A stretch of DNA of 64,000 nucleotides, from positions 1 through 64,000 of the forward strand of contig CALWOX010000005.1 in NCBI GenBank assembly GCA_944383265.1, written 5' to 3'. Shown here in pieces: positions 7,837-17,193 of the stretch. Each line of letters opens with the position of its first letter. Position 1 is the stretch's first letter. Source of the DNA: an uncultured Lachnospiraceae bacterium (GTDB lineage Bacteria; Bacillota; Clostridia; Lachnospirales; Lachnospiraceae). Below the pieces are notes generated by a model. It did no database searches, was not told the DNA's origin, and saw only the letters and a list, made by a program, of their open reading frames with translations. Position numbers and translations under genes: made by a program.

Positions 7837-8550
7837 ATGAAAAGTGATAAAAGCAAACTGCGGGAAGGCCGCTGCATCGGTGAGGGAAAGGACTACGTCG
7901 GGTATATCAAAGCCAATGAACAGTCGAGTATTGGAACTTCAGGGATTATATATGATCCCATAGCCGGCAGAACTGTCCATGTCCTGTCCATGGGTGAGCG
8001 GGAATTCTTTTACACCATGCGTCTTAATGACGAAGTGATATCGATTGAGGAGCAGATGATGATGTCATCGGATTTGGTGAGGGAGATCTGCATAAAACAC
8101 GGCTACAGGATACCTAACCATATCCTGAGTACCGACTTCCTGATCACCTTTACTGACGGAAGCCGTAAAGCTTATAGCGTAAAGGCAGACAGATCGGAAT
8201 TGGATAAAAACAGCAGAAAATACAGAAATGCTCCATTGGCCTATCAAAAGGCTATGATAAGGCATCACATAGAGCAGGAATACTGGAGGATGCAGGGAGT
8301 GGATTTCAAATTCGTATTCAGAAGCGAGCTCAATAAAGCCTTTGCTTATAACGTACAGCAGGTCCTTATGTTTTATGACGAAAGATCAGTGACCTGTGAG
8401 GCGCATATGTATATGTGGCTCGTGGCACATAAGATCATAAAAATAGACCTGTCTGACAGTATCATCTGTTTTCCGAAGCTGGTATGCGGTATGGAAGATA
8501 AGGTGAGAGACCTTTTCGAAAGGAGTGTGGCTTATGGATATCAATCTTAA
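7837..8550 (+). CDS. tnsA: TnsA-like endonuclease, 5'-strand nicking subunit of a Tn7-like transposase
   Basis: A 237-residue protein. In Tn7, TnsA is a restriction-enzyme-like nuclease that cuts the 5' ends so that, with TnsB, the element is fully excised. Family-like active-site residues are visible: Glu54 (GEREFF), Asp100 (STDFLITFTDG) and Lys116 (YSVKAD). The C-terminal half is a winged-helix-like region (HMYMWLVAHKIIKIDL). Size fits the family (about 230-280). The ATG at 7837 has AAGGAG 8 bases upstream. It is first in an operon with tnsB, whose start lies within its last 17 bases. Its presence implies cut-and-paste rather than replicative transposition. Confidence 0.85.
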   Translation: MKSDKSKLREGRCIGEGKDYVGYIKANEQSSIGTSGIIYDPIAGRTVHVLSMGEREFFYTMRLNDEVISIEEQMMMSSDLVREICIKHGYRIPNHILSTDFLITFTDGSRKAYSVKADRSELDKNSRKYRNAPLAYQKAMIRHHIEQEYWRMQGVDFKFVFRSELNKAFAYNVQQVLMFYDERSVTCEAHMYMWLVAHKIIKIDLSDSIICFPKLVCGMEDKVRDLFERSVAYGYQS

Positions 8551-10666
8551 AGCGGGAAGCTTCATAAAACTTGATGGTGGGATATTCAGGATCCTCGTAT
8601 TCGAAAATGACACGGTCATTATTGTGCAGATGGATACTGAAAAAATAAATGTCATAACCATGTCCTCATTCTATTTTTCGATGCTGCTTAAGAACGGAAA
8701 GATAGAGTCGGCAGAATGGGAAGAGGATCCGATACCGGTCGAAAAGCTTACAAAAGAAGAGATAGATGAAGCAAATTCAAGAGCGGAGGCTATGGAGCGG
8801 ATGCTTGCCGCCCTGTACCCGAACTGGGATCTGTTGAGTTCAAAATGTGCGAAGCCGGAGGTACGGGAGCTTGAAGAAATGATTAAAAGAAAAAAGACTG
8901 TGGCGCATAAGCTCATAGGCAGGTATTTAAGATCCGGAAGGGATCCGCTTTCAATGATAGACATGCGTAAAGGTGCTGCAAACCGACAAAATGATTATCA
9001 CTGGGGAGATCCTTTAAGAGGCCCTTCGCACAGCAACATACTGAATGACGACGAGACGAAACGCATTATGGAAGAGGGGTTCAATGAATACATGCTTGCC
9101 ATTAAAAAGAACTGCAGAGCTAATTTATCAAGAATATACCGGGATCTTGTAAGAAAATATTACCTTAAATATGAGCAGACGGATGACGGCATCTTTGTAA
9201 AAGAACCGGATAAAAAGGATATATTCAGCATGGGAAGGTTCTACCGCTTCTGTAAGGAAAGAGGGGGAATGGAAATATCGAAGCTGAATAAGCTCGGAAA
9301 AGAGAGAGGCAGCGATAACCGGCTGCTTCATGGAAACAGCGCAGCAGGATGCCTTGGACCGGGGCATATTCTTGAGGTGGATGAGGTGGAGATCGATATG
9401 TATACCGTATCCACGAAAAATGATCGTCAGCTGATAGGAAAAGCGATCATGTATACCGCCGTGGACGTGTACTCAAGATGCATAGTAGCCTGTTGGGTGG
9501 ATTACGAGAATAATTCCTACGTTGGTATAACAAATCTCCTCATGTGTCTGTTGGAGGATCCTGCCGAAAAGTTCAAAAAATATGGAATAGAGGTTGAAGA
9601 AGGGGTGTGTCCTTCTGGATTTCTGCCCGGAGAGATACGTTCGGACCATGGAGCCGAATATACGTCTTCAGACGTGGAGAGGATAGTAAGAGAAACCGGG
9701 ATAAACCTGACGCTTGTTCCACCCGGTACGGGATCATTAAAAGGTCTGGTTGAACAGAGCTTCCATCAGTTCCAGACCATGCTCGGTTCCGTGAGCGGCG
9801 GGGGATTTGTATTAAAGAGATACGGATCCAGGCACTATGAGACGGCATGTACGGATATAGAGGACGTAAGGAAGATCGCGTACCTTTACGTGGCGTATCA
9901 TAACAGGCATCTTGTGCGTGGGTTTGAAAAGACCCGTGAGATGATGGAAGATAAGCTTGAAGCGATACCGTATAAGATCTGGCAGTACGGCATAAAGTAT
10001 GTGCATGTTCCGAGAAAGATGACCGGGGACCTGAGAGACAGATTTATATTTGCGATCCTTAAGACCGACAAAAACTTCAGGATCTCAAGGAAGGGGATCA
10101 TGTACAGGACCAATGGGCTTTACTATGAACTGGCAGAGGACTGGTTCTTCAGAAAGATGCTTGAAACAGAGGACCGTGTAGAAAAATTGAATGATGTACG
10201 TTATGACCCGAGGAGCATAGATCAGATCTACATGATGTCGGATGGCGAGCTTAAGGTCATCCCGTTAAATCAAGTGAGGTCAAACCTCTGGAGCTTTAAG
10301 GGAATGACATGGAAAGAGTACGATGATCTCTATAAATCCGACATGGAAAGAAGGAAAGTTCTTGAAATGAATGATCTTATCCTTACCGCAAAAACCGAAA
10401 ACACTATGACAGAAGTGTTTTCCGATGCAAAGGCAATGCAGTCTTCAGGAAAGAATGCCAAACGTTCCATGAAAAGCTCGCTCAAGGAAGAAAAGTCTGA
10501 GATAAGCCCTGCCGGAAGTGTTGCTTCCCGCCTCGGACTCGGTACGAAGCAGGATAATCAGACAAGACCGGAAATACCGGATGAGGAAAAGGCGAAGCCC
10601 CTGCCTGATAAAACGGTATCCACGGTCGACGAAGAGTACATCAATGCGCTTTTTGAGGAAGCCTGA
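8534..10666 (+). CDS. tnsB: TnsB-like DDE transposase
   Basis: A protein of about 710 residues that would cut and join the 3' ends of the element. The RNase H-fold integrase core is clear: first Asp near residue 282 (ILEVDEVEIDMYTV), second Asp near 371 (IRSDHGAEYTS), then Glu 35 residues after the second Asp (LKGLVEQSF), a DD(35)E arrangement. N-terminal helix-turn-helix-like DNA-binding regions precede it, and a beta-barrel and charged tail follow. The ATG at 8534 is preferred (GAAAGGAG 8 bases upstream) over an upstream GTG. The charged C-terminal tail (SAGS/KSSLKEEKSE region) is where Tn7 TnsB contacts TnsC. Confidence 0.9.
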   Translation: MDINLKAGSFIKLDGGIFRILVFENDTVIIVQMDTEKINVITMSSFYFSMLLKNGKIESAEWEEDPIPVEKLTKEEIDEANSRAEAMERMLAALYPNWDLLSSKCAKPEVRELEEMIKRKKTVAHKLIGRYLRSGRDPLSMIDMRKGAANRQNDYHWGDPLRGPSHSNILNDDETKRIMEEGFNEYMLAIKKNCRANLSRIYRDLVRKYYLKYEQTDDGIFVKEPDKKDIFSMGRFYRFCKERGGMEISKLNKLGKERGSDNRLLHGNSAAGCLGPGHILEVDEVEIDMYTVSTKNDRQLIGKAIMYTAVDVYSRCIVACWVDYENNSYVGITNLLMCLLEDPAEKFKKYGIEVEEGVCPSGFLPGEIRSDHGAEYTSSDVERIVRETGINLTLVPPGTGSLKGLVEQSFHQFQTMLGSVSGGGFVLKRYGSRHYETACTDIEDVRKIAYLYVAYHNRHLVRGFEKTREMMEDKLEAIPYKIWQYGIKYVHVPRKMTGDLRDRFIFAILKTDKNFRISRKGIMYRTNGLYYELAEDWFFRKMLETEDRVEKLNDVRYDPRSIDQIYMMSDGELKVIPLNQVRSNLWSFKGMTWKEYDDLYKSDMERRKVLEMNDLILTAKTENTMTEVFSDAKAMQSSGKNAKRSMKSSLKEEKSEISPAGSVASRLGLGTKQDNQTRPEIPDEEKAKPLPDKTVSTVDEEYINALFEEA

Positions 10667-10686
10667 TAAGGAAGGAGGGATAATGA

Positions 10687-12309
10687 GTGAGATACATGAC
10701 AAGGTTTGATCTTAATTACGAAGAGCTTAAGCCCGGAGAGGACCTTTATGACGATGTCGACCTTGAGAGCACGGACATGGTCGAAGCCCGCTACAGTAAG
10801 GACGGCAGCTTCCCGGAAAATCCCTGCATCGCATGCCTTCCGAGACCTTATACGGCAGCGGAGATACGAAAGATAAATGACATAGGTTTGGTCGGATACG
10901 ATGAGCGGGCAGTAAGCGATATGCCCATACAGGACCGGAAAAGACAGTTATACCGGATAAGGGACATACGCATCCCCCTTCCCTTCCATGCAAAGGTGGA
11001 CAGCATGCTCTCCGGGGTGCTCATCTCATCATATGCACGCCGCAGGATCGGCATATCCGGGTACCCGAGAAAGATAAGCCTTTGCGGGGAGGAAAAGGAT
11101 ACCCGTACGATCTCCTGCGGAGGAGATGCCGCAACGGGTTTCGGGTTCTCTCTGATCGGAGCAGCAGGCAGCGGCAAGACGACAGCCATAGACCTTGTGC
11201 TTAAGAAATATCCGAAAGTGATCTGCCATAAATTCGATGACTGCTTTTTTGTGCAGGTCCCATTCATAAGACTTACGGCGTACTCGAACTCGAACCTGAC
11301 CGCGCTGTTCCAGTCCTTTGCACGGCAGCTCGACATGCTCCTTGACAGCGGGAATAACCATTACAGGCAGATACACACCAGACAGAACCTCGGACAGATA
11401 ACCTCCATCGTATGCGGCTGGATAGAGCTTTACCATATCGGAGCCATCATCATAGACGAGATGCAGCTTCTGGATTTTTCGGGATCCTCAGTAAAGTCCT
11501 TTGAAAATATCCTTACCGTCATGGCACAGACGGGAGTGGGGATCGTGACCGTTGGGACGCCGGATGCCATAAGGGCCTGGGGCGGAAAGCTCAGGATATA
11601 CAGGCGCCTCGGAAGCGAGATCATAAAGGCGGATGACTACTGCAGGGATGAGAAGTTCATACAGTACGTGATAGGCAGGATATGGAAGTACCAGTGGACA
11701 TCGGAACGTCTGCCGGCTCCGGATGAGGATGTGATGGAAGCCATGTACGAGGAAAGCCTCGGAAGCATCGACCTCCTGCTGACGCTCTGGATGCAGATAC
11801 AGTTCTCGCTCATGTCGGTAAAGACTCCGCATGTGGATGCCCATTTCATACACAGGATAGGGCGTGAAAAGCTCGGGGAGCTCAAGAGGCTTCTCGGATC
11901 GGAGCTTAAGGAAAGCACTGCGGCGTATGAATCCCATAGGCGGGCCATTGCGGAGGAGATAGAGAGATCCGCTTCGGAAGATGAGGAAGCTGCCGTAAGA
12001 GCCGCTGCTGATAAGGAAGCGCAGGAAGACATCATACTTCACTATGACAGGGACAGGGTACTGTCGGAACTTACCACGATCTTTAACGGAGCCTACCCGA
12101 TATATTCGGATGACATGATAAGGAAGGCCTTCCGGAAGGCCGAGAACTTTGAAAACTTCAAGAAAATGCAAAACAGCGAAAGGGTCGGGCTGATGCTTGA
12201 CTATCTCAAAAAAGCACAAAGAAGAAAAAATACAGGAAAAGGAAAAACGACGGTCATAGACCGTGACACGCTGGAGTCGATAGAGGAGGACCTTAAAACG
12301 GCTCAGTAA
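10687..12309 (+). CDS. tnsC: TnsC-like AAA+ ATPase, transposition regulator
   Basis: A 540-residue protein. TnsC passes the target signal from TniQ/TnsD to the TnsAB transposase. The AAA+ core shows Walker A at about residues 158-165 (GAAGSGKT), Walker B near 255-262 (AIIIDEMQLLD) and a sensor-like TVGTPDAIRAW. Long N- and C-terminal extensions would contact partners. Start choice: GGAGGG lies 6 bases before GTG 10687. A closer ATG (10683) in another frame encodes only 8 residues and stops at 10709. The gene lies 20 bases after tnsB and 15 before tniQ1, in one operon. Confidence 0.88.
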   Translation: MRYMTRFDLNYEELKPGEDLYDDVDLESTDMVEARYSKDGSFPENPCIACLPRPYTAAEIRKINDIGLVGYDERAVSDMPIQDRKRQLYRIRDIRIPLPFHAKVDSMLSGVLISSYARRRIGISGYPRKISLCGEEKDTRTISCGGDAATGFGFSLIGAAGSGKTTAIDLVLKKYPKVICHKFDDCFFVQVPFIRLTAYSNSNLTALFQSFARQLDMLLDSGNNHYRQIHTRQNLGQITSIVCGWIELYHIGAIIIDEMQLLDFSGSSVKSFENILTVMAQTGVGIVTVGTPDAIRAWGGKLRIYRRLGSEIIKADDYCRDEKFIQYVIGRIWKYQWTSERLPAPDEDVMEAMYEESLGSIDLLLTLWMQIQFSLMSVKTPHVDAHFIHRIGREKLGELKRLLGSELKESTAAYESHRRAIAEEIERSASEDEEAAVRAAADKEAQEDIILHYDRDRVLSELTTIFNGAYPIYSDDMIRKAFRKAENFENFKKMQNSERVGLMLDYLKKAQRRKNTGKGKTTVIDRDTLESIEEDLKTAQ

Positions 12310-12324
12310 GAAAAGGAGAAAACC

Positions 12325-14340
12325 ATGATCCCCGTATGCGTGAAACCGTTTGAGGATGAACTCTTATACGGATGGTTGATGAGACTTGCAAGGATAAACG
12401 GAGAGAAAAGCGTGCTGAAGCTGAGGGAGAAATACCTTGAACGAAGATCCGATGCTTCGGCACCGATCCTTCAGGCATCAAAGGACCGACCGGATATAGT
12501 GCCGGATCTGGAGAGGATATGCAGAGAGCATGAGAGCATAAAGTGTTTCCCGGATCCGGAGACGATCATAAGAAGGATGACACCGCTCTATGCCCTGTAT
12601 CCTTTCATGCGGTACGGCTATCAGGCACGGTGGGCACACTTCATACTGCGGCCTGACAGTGAGGGCGGAATAAGACCGGGAAACAGCCTGAAGCCATTGT
12701 TTGAAGATCTTCGCATATGTCCTGACTGCGTAAGGGAAGATATGGAGGCCTACGGCTTTCCTTATCTCAGGACCTGGCATCACATCTCCGGCGTGAGGGT
12801 ATGCGCAAGGCACGGCACTGTTCTAAGGCACATAGGCATAAAGGCCTGTAGGTGGCTTGACCTTTGGGATGTCATCGAAAGGGCTGAGGATATGGAACTT
12901 ATGGCAGACCTAAAGGCTGGACTTATGATAAGCTCATTTCTGAAAGGTCTGTACGAGGCACCGCTCTTCATGGACCTTATAGGGCTTCAGGAGATGCTGA
13001 GGAAAAAGATACGGGATCTCGGGTATGAAGCGGTATATCCTTACGACGAACTGGTGGAATGGTTGAAAGATGGTGGTACAGCATATCCCTTTAGGGAGGG
13101 AATGGCAAAGAAAATACGAAATCTCTTAAACTGTAAGATATTAGATCCGAGCATGGCAGCAGCCTTTACCGCAATGCTATTTAAGGACGCGGAAAGTTTC
13201 AGGCAGGTGGCGGCAGGATATGTAAGTGACAAGGAAGACGATTTTCAGGAGATGATATCCGGAAGATATGACATGCTATCGGGATACGGTCAGACCGTAA
13301 GGCTTGGGTGCAAAAAATGCGGTACCGTCTTTTACATCCACCCGGAGGCAATCTTCAAAGGCTGTTTCTGCCCGGACTGCGAGAAGGCATACACGAAGGA
13401 GCAGCTCTTAAGCCACAGGCTAAGCTTCCTCGGTGACGGAAAATATACCCTTTTAAACGGTACGGACGAAGGCGTAGGGAATACGAAGATTCTGCATGAG
13501 ACCTGCGGAAAGATAAGGACCATGAGGCTCTCGGATGCCGTATGGATGGGCAGAAGGTGCGATTGTGAGGACATGCTGTCGGAGGCTGAGATACGGGAGA
13601 GAGTCGACAGCGTGGAGTACAGGCTCGCGGGAGTTATAAAGGGGAGCCGAAAGCCCATTGTAAAGATGCTTCATAGGCCCTGCGGACATATTTTCGAATC
13701 GGACATGGGAAGCTTTATCCGAAACAGGCGTTGCCCGTACTGCGGTTTTCGTAATGCCGCCGCCCGTGATGAGGAAGGCTTCAGACAGGCCATAAAAGAT
13801 CTCACAGGAGATGAGTATGAACTCGCAGGTCTTTTTTCCGGCAGCAATACTCCGGTACTGATACGGCATATGGCGTGCGGGACGGTGACTGAGATGACGC
13901 CTGTAGCTTTTGTAAACGGAAAGCGGTGCCGATTATGCGGGATAAGGACATACGGTAGGGAAGAGTTAAACCGCATTGTAAGCGAGTATACCGGCAGGTA
14001 TTACCGGATAGCGGGAGGAGACGGCAAGGGATACGAAGTCATCGGCGATGACGGATCGAGGTCGGTGCGGCGGGCAGCCTTCATCATACAGGAACTTTCG
14101 AGACCCACGGACTCGGCGTTTTTCAAAGTAAGAGTGCAGAGATATACGGAAGATGTTTCTCCAAGATGCGTGTTGTATAAAAACATAAAAGAAGCTACTG
14201 AAAAGAAAGGCGTATGGACGAGAAACGATCTTACATCATCTGTATATTCAAAATGGGGACTGAACAGCGCACTCAAGTGGCTGGCATCTGAAGGCTACGT
14301 TGAGAGTATCAGGTATGGGGAGTATAAAGTAAAGGAATAA
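12325..14340 (+). CDS. tniQ: TniQ/TnsD-type target selector 1 with zinc-ribbon array
   Basis: A 671-residue protein. Residues 1-170 are a TniQ domain: PVCVKPFEDELLYGWLMRLA, then a zinc finger of CPDC and CARH type near residues 130-165. After about residue 310 there are four repeats of about 70-80 residues, each with a CxxCG-like knuckle and a C-terminal CPxC/CRLC pair (GCKKCGTVF..CPDC; HETCGKI..CDC; HRPCGHIF..CPYC; HMACGTV..CRLC). The last 50 residues look like a winged helix (WTRNDLTSSVYSKWGLNSAL). TnsD proteins bind a specific chromosomal site, and the ribbon array is probably the DNA reader. AAAGGAG precedes the ATG. A terminator follows directly. Confidence 0.85.
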   Translation: MIPVCVKPFEDELLYGWLMRLARINGEKSVLKLREKYLERRSDASAPILQASKDRPDIVPDLERICREHESIKCFPDPETIIRRMTPLYALYPFMRYGYQARWAHFILRPDSEGGIRPGNSLKPLFEDLRICPDCVREDMEAYGFPYLRTWHHISGVRVCARHGTVLRHIGIKACRWLDLWDVIERAEDMELMADLKAGLMISSFLKGLYEAPLFMDLIGLQEMLRKKIRDLGYEAVYPYDELVEWLKDGGTAYPFREGMAKKIRNLLNCKILDPSMAAAFTAMLFKDAESFRQVAAGYVSDKEDDFQEMISGRYDMLSGYGQTVRLGCKKCGTVFYIHPEAIFKGCFCPDCEKAYTKEQLLSHRLSFLGDGKYTLLNGTDEGVGNTKILHETCGKIRTMRLSDAVWMGRRCDCEDMLSEAEIRERVDSVEYRLAGVIKGSRKPIVKMLHRPCGHIFESDMGSFIRNRRCPYCGFRNAAARDEEGFRQAIKDLTGDEYELAGLFSGSNTPVLIRHMACGTVTEMTPVAFVNGKRCRLCGIRTYGREELNRIVSEYTGRYYRIAGGDGKGYEVIGDDGSRSVRRAAFIIQELSRPTDSAFFKVRVQRYTEDVSPRCVLYKNIKEATEKKGVWTRNDLTSSVYSKWGLNSALKWLASEGYVESIRYGEYKVKE

Positions 14341-14352
14341 GATTTGAAGATG

Positions 14353-14389
14353 CTTAAAAGGCTTTGGCACATGCCAAGGCCTTTTTTTA
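14353..14389 (+). terminator. Strong terminator between the two tniQ genes
   Basis: AAGGCTTTGGCA pairs with TGCCAAGGCCTT (CA loop plus a bulge), followed by seven T's. It separates tniQ2 from the tnsABC-tniQ1 operon, so the second selector may be expressed independently. I see no perfect promoter in 14390-14467. Confidence 0.85.
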
Positions 14390-14467
14390 CGCTTCACATC
14401 TCGTTTATGGGACTTTGGAGTAAAAAACGGACATAATTTAAGAAACAACGAACAGGAGAGGAAAATT

Positions 14468-16870
14468 ATGTATGTTACTCCGATACTTCCCATATGTGTA
14501 AAGCCTTATCCAAACGAGCTGCTTTACGGCTGGCTCATACAGCTTGCAAAAATAAATATGTATCCCTCAGCGGAGAGGTTCTGCGAGCGTTACTTTCCGC
14601 AGGATGGCCCCAAATATGAGATTAATGAGCATAAGATGATCCGACCTGACTACAGATTTAACCTCGACAACGTCTGTAAATGGTATGAGAATATCAGATG
14701 TTTTCCCGATGCCATGACCATCCTTCACGATATGACGCCATATTTCACCGTAGCTCCTTTCCTTACAAGAGGCTACCAAGTCATGCGGTCCCAGGCAATA
14801 CTTCGGGAACAGACGGGCGGGATCCTTGATATATCAAGGCTGAGATATGATGTGAATGAATTTCATGTATGCCCGGAATGTTATAAGGAAGATACAGATG
14901 TTTACGGTGAGGCATACCTCCATACCGAACATCATCTTCCGGGAGTGACCGTATGCCCCAGGCACCATGTCCCGCTGCTTAAGGTCTCATCAGAAGGTGT
15001 GGTTGAAGGCATCAGTCCGGAAGCCTGTGACGAGGCTGCAGCCGATAAGCCCATGGCTGTTCGTATCAAGAATGCGGACATGATGAATGCCATGTACCGG
15101 GATCCCTTGCTTACCGACCTCAAGAAGCTTCAGGCAGCGGTGCTGGTAAGGATAAGGGAGAAAGGGTACCCGATGCATTCACCATACGGATGCCTCAATG
15201 AAGATGTGATCAAAGCCGGATACTGGCCGCATGATATATCAGATGCTGCCATAAAGATGACTACTGTAAAGAAAAATGCCGACTCGGATCTTCTGAGAGG
15301 GCTGATCCTGTATCTGTTTGATGACTATGAGGATCTTAAGGCAGTGGTCGGGTCTGTGACTGACGGAGAAGTGGAGGGAAAAGTTTCTTATGACAGTATT
15401 GACGTGCTTGAAGAAAGGTATGGATTCATAAAAGTGAGATGCCGCACCTGCGGCGCCGTCTTCCACATTCATCCCTATGCATTTAAGCTCGGGCGTATCT
15501 GTCCGGAATGTGAGAAAAGATGCAGTGACGAAGAAAATATTGCTCGGATGCTGAGTTGCCTTGGAGACGGAGCTTACAGGATAACAGGTCCTGCAGGGAG
15601 AAAAGGCGTCAGGCTGCTTCATGAGACCTGCGGACGTGAGCGGGAGATCGGACTTATGGATGCCGTATACGGTGAGAAAGAATGTGTCTGTTCATTAAGG
15701 ACGGCTTCGGACGGCATTGAAGATGTTCTCGGCGATGAATTTATATTACTGGATGAGTATGTAAAAGGTTCAAGGACATGGGTCACGATCCTTCATACGG
15801 TATGCGGAAAGATTTTCTCACTGCCTACTCAGGACTTTAAGAAATCACCCCACTGCAGGGTATGTGATGAGGAGCATGTTCCCGAGGCTGCATTCCGGAA
15901 AAAGATGAGAAAGGTTGCCGGAGATGAGTACAAGCTTGTTTCTGACTATGACGGCAGCGGAGGCATGATAGAATTGCGTCATAAGGCATGCGGGACCATC
16001 ACGAAGATGAAGGCTGCCAATTTCCTGCATGGATGCCGCTGCAGGCTATGCTACCCGAGAGGCAGCGGTGATCCCTCCAACCTTCAGAAAGTGATCGATG
16101 AGTATGCAGGGGAGGGCTATACGGTCACGCAGGTTGGAAATGACAAAATTTTGGTCACGGATAAGAACGGCGAAATATTTACGGGCTCCTACAGGTATTT
16201 CCTTCAGGAACTTAGCCGCCCTACGTCGTCATCCGTGTTCAAGTACAGAAAAAAGATCCTGCAGCCCGGAATCAGTAAAAGAGGTGCAGTCTATATGGAG
16301 ATAAAGGAACACTGCGAAAAGTACCGTGTATGGATCGCTGACGGTGAAGCTGCCGACGATGCTCATGATGAGAAGATTGATATCCTGAAGTACCTCGTAT
16401 ATGACGGGTATCTCCATAGGTATGGTTTGGGGATATACAGCATTTATGATGATGTTTCCGATGAGGAGATACTGAATCAGAAATACCTCATAAGAGCGGG
16501 ACATCGCATAGGTGTGTACTACGGTAAGAGCCTTTTATACAGGTGCGGGATCATGGTCGACAGACCGGATAAGGACTATATCATTTCCAATGCCTGCCTT
16601 AAAAAGGATTTCGATGACAGAAAGATCGGGGATATTACGGTGAGGGTGAAGCGCCCTTATGTAGAGATCACGGATGAGAACTACAGGATCATAGAGGGAT
16701 TGAATCTTGCGGCGTTTCTTATTAGGTCATCTTCTTACAAAGATAAAGTGGAAAAATACCTTTTAAAGGAGGGCATTGATAAAAGTATGCTCTTAAGATA
16801 TGCTGCAGGGTATCCGGATAAAGTAACATGGGTAATAAAAACACTTTATACCAGTAAAAAGATAAGATAA
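14468..16870 (+). CDS. tniQ: TniQ/TnsD-type target selector 2, zinc-ribbon array plus AbiEi-like C-terminus
   Basis: An 800-residue paralogue of selector 1. Residues 1-165 are the TniQ domain (ICVKPYPNELLYGWLIQLAK; zinc finger CPECYKED..CPRHH). Four zinc-ribbon repeats follow from about residue 315 (CRTCGAVF..CPEC; HETCGRE..CVC; HTVCGKIF..CRVC; HKACGTI..CRLC). Around residues 600-650 a winged-helix segment (IKEHCEKYRVWI, LVYDGYLHRYGLGIYS) resembles the N-terminal domain of AbiEi antitoxins. The final 150 residues (KYLIRAGHRIGVYYGKSLLY, then VDRPDKDYIISN and VEITDENYRI) resemble the DUF6088/AbiEi family. That similarity is from memory of the families. AGGAGAG precedes the ATG. Confidence 0.82.
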   Translation: MYVTPILPICVKPYPNELLYGWLIQLAKINMYPSAERFCERYFPQDGPKYEINEHKMIRPDYRFNLDNVCKWYENIRCFPDAMTILHDMTPYFTVAPFLTRGYQVMRSQAILREQTGGILDISRLRYDVNEFHVCPECYKEDTDVYGEAYLHTEHHLPGVTVCPRHHVPLLKVSSEGVVEGISPEACDEAAADKPMAVRIKNADMMNAMYRDPLLTDLKKLQAAVLVRIREKGYPMHSPYGCLNEDVIKAGYWPHDISDAAIKMTTVKKNADSDLLRGLILYLFDDYEDLKAVVGSVTDGEVEGKVSYDSIDVLEERYGFIKVRCRTCGAVFHIHPYAFKLGRICPECEKRCSDEENIARMLSCLGDGAYRITGPAGRKGVRLLHETCGREREIGLMDAVYGEKECVCSLRTASDGIEDVLGDEFILLDEYVKGSRTWVTILHTVCGKIFSLPTQDFKKSPHCRVCDEEHVPEAAFRKKMRKVAGDEYKLVSDYDGSGGMIELRHKACGTITKMKAANFLHGCRCRLCYPRGSGDPSNLQKVIDEYAGEGYTVTQVGNDKILVTDKNGEIFTGSYRYFLQELSRPTSSSVFKYRKKILQPGISKRGAVYMEIKEHCEKYRVWIADGEAADDAHDEKIDILKYLVYDGYLHRYGLGIYSIYDDVSDEEILNQKYLIRAGHRIGVYYGKSLLYRCGIMVDRPDKDYIISNACLKKDFDDRKIGDITVRVKRPYVEITDENYRIIEGLNLAAFLIRSSSYKDKVEKYLLKEGIDKSMLLRYAAGYPDKVTWVIKTLYTSKKIR

Positions 16871-16910
16871 GTTATATTATAGAAGAGCTGCAACAGTTCA
16901 TCAGCTGCAT

Positions 16911-17098
16911 ATCCGTGAAATAAACAGAAAATCCAAACTTGATTTCCGCTAAATGAATAGAAATCTTTTAAATAATATTCGTGAAACAAACAGAAAAGTT
17001 AAATTACTGATTTTGGCACATATTCGTGAAATGAATAGAAAAGTGTTGAGAAAAACATACCGTATAAAAAAGATCGTGTTCGCGAAATAAATAGAAAA
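16911..17098 (+). repeat. Five 20-bp direct repeats, probable transposase-binding end of the Tn7-like element
   Basis: Copies begin at 16913, 16945, 16978, 17023 and 17079, with consensus TTCGTGAAATRAATAGAAAA. Spacing grows from 32 to 56 bases, so they are not CRISPR. All read the same way. Immediately downstream of the last transposition gene, they fit the array of TnsB sites at one Tn7-like end. The exact terminus is not resolved: no 5-bp target duplication matching a left end was found. Confidence 0.65.
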
Positions 17099-17125
17099 TA
17101 TCATGATGTGTTAAATTCTTTTGAA

Positions 17126-17157
17126 TGTGTCACTGAGAGATCGGTGGCACATTTTTG
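17126..17157 (+). terminator. Terminator after the Tn7-like module
   Basis: TGTGTCAC pairs with GTGGCACA (one G-U) around a 10-base loop, followed by TTTTT. It insulates pcrA from the element. It may lie just outside or just inside the transposon end. Confidence 0.7.
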
Positions 17158-17193
17158 TATTAATAGAGTCAAAACAAGTAAGGCAAACTTAGG

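Noticed and set aside
16911-17098. The five 20-bp repeats after tniQ2 as a mini-CRISPR array of a CRISPR-associated transposon
   Set aside because: Spacing is irregular (12 to about 36 bases between copies), copies differ at several positions, and no cas gene or Cascade/Cas12k-like protein is in the window.
7509-17103. Exact Tn7-like element ends at TGATA (7509) and TATCA (17103)
   Set aside because: The termini match over only five bases and the flanks do not form a 5-bp duplication, so boundaries are not asserted.
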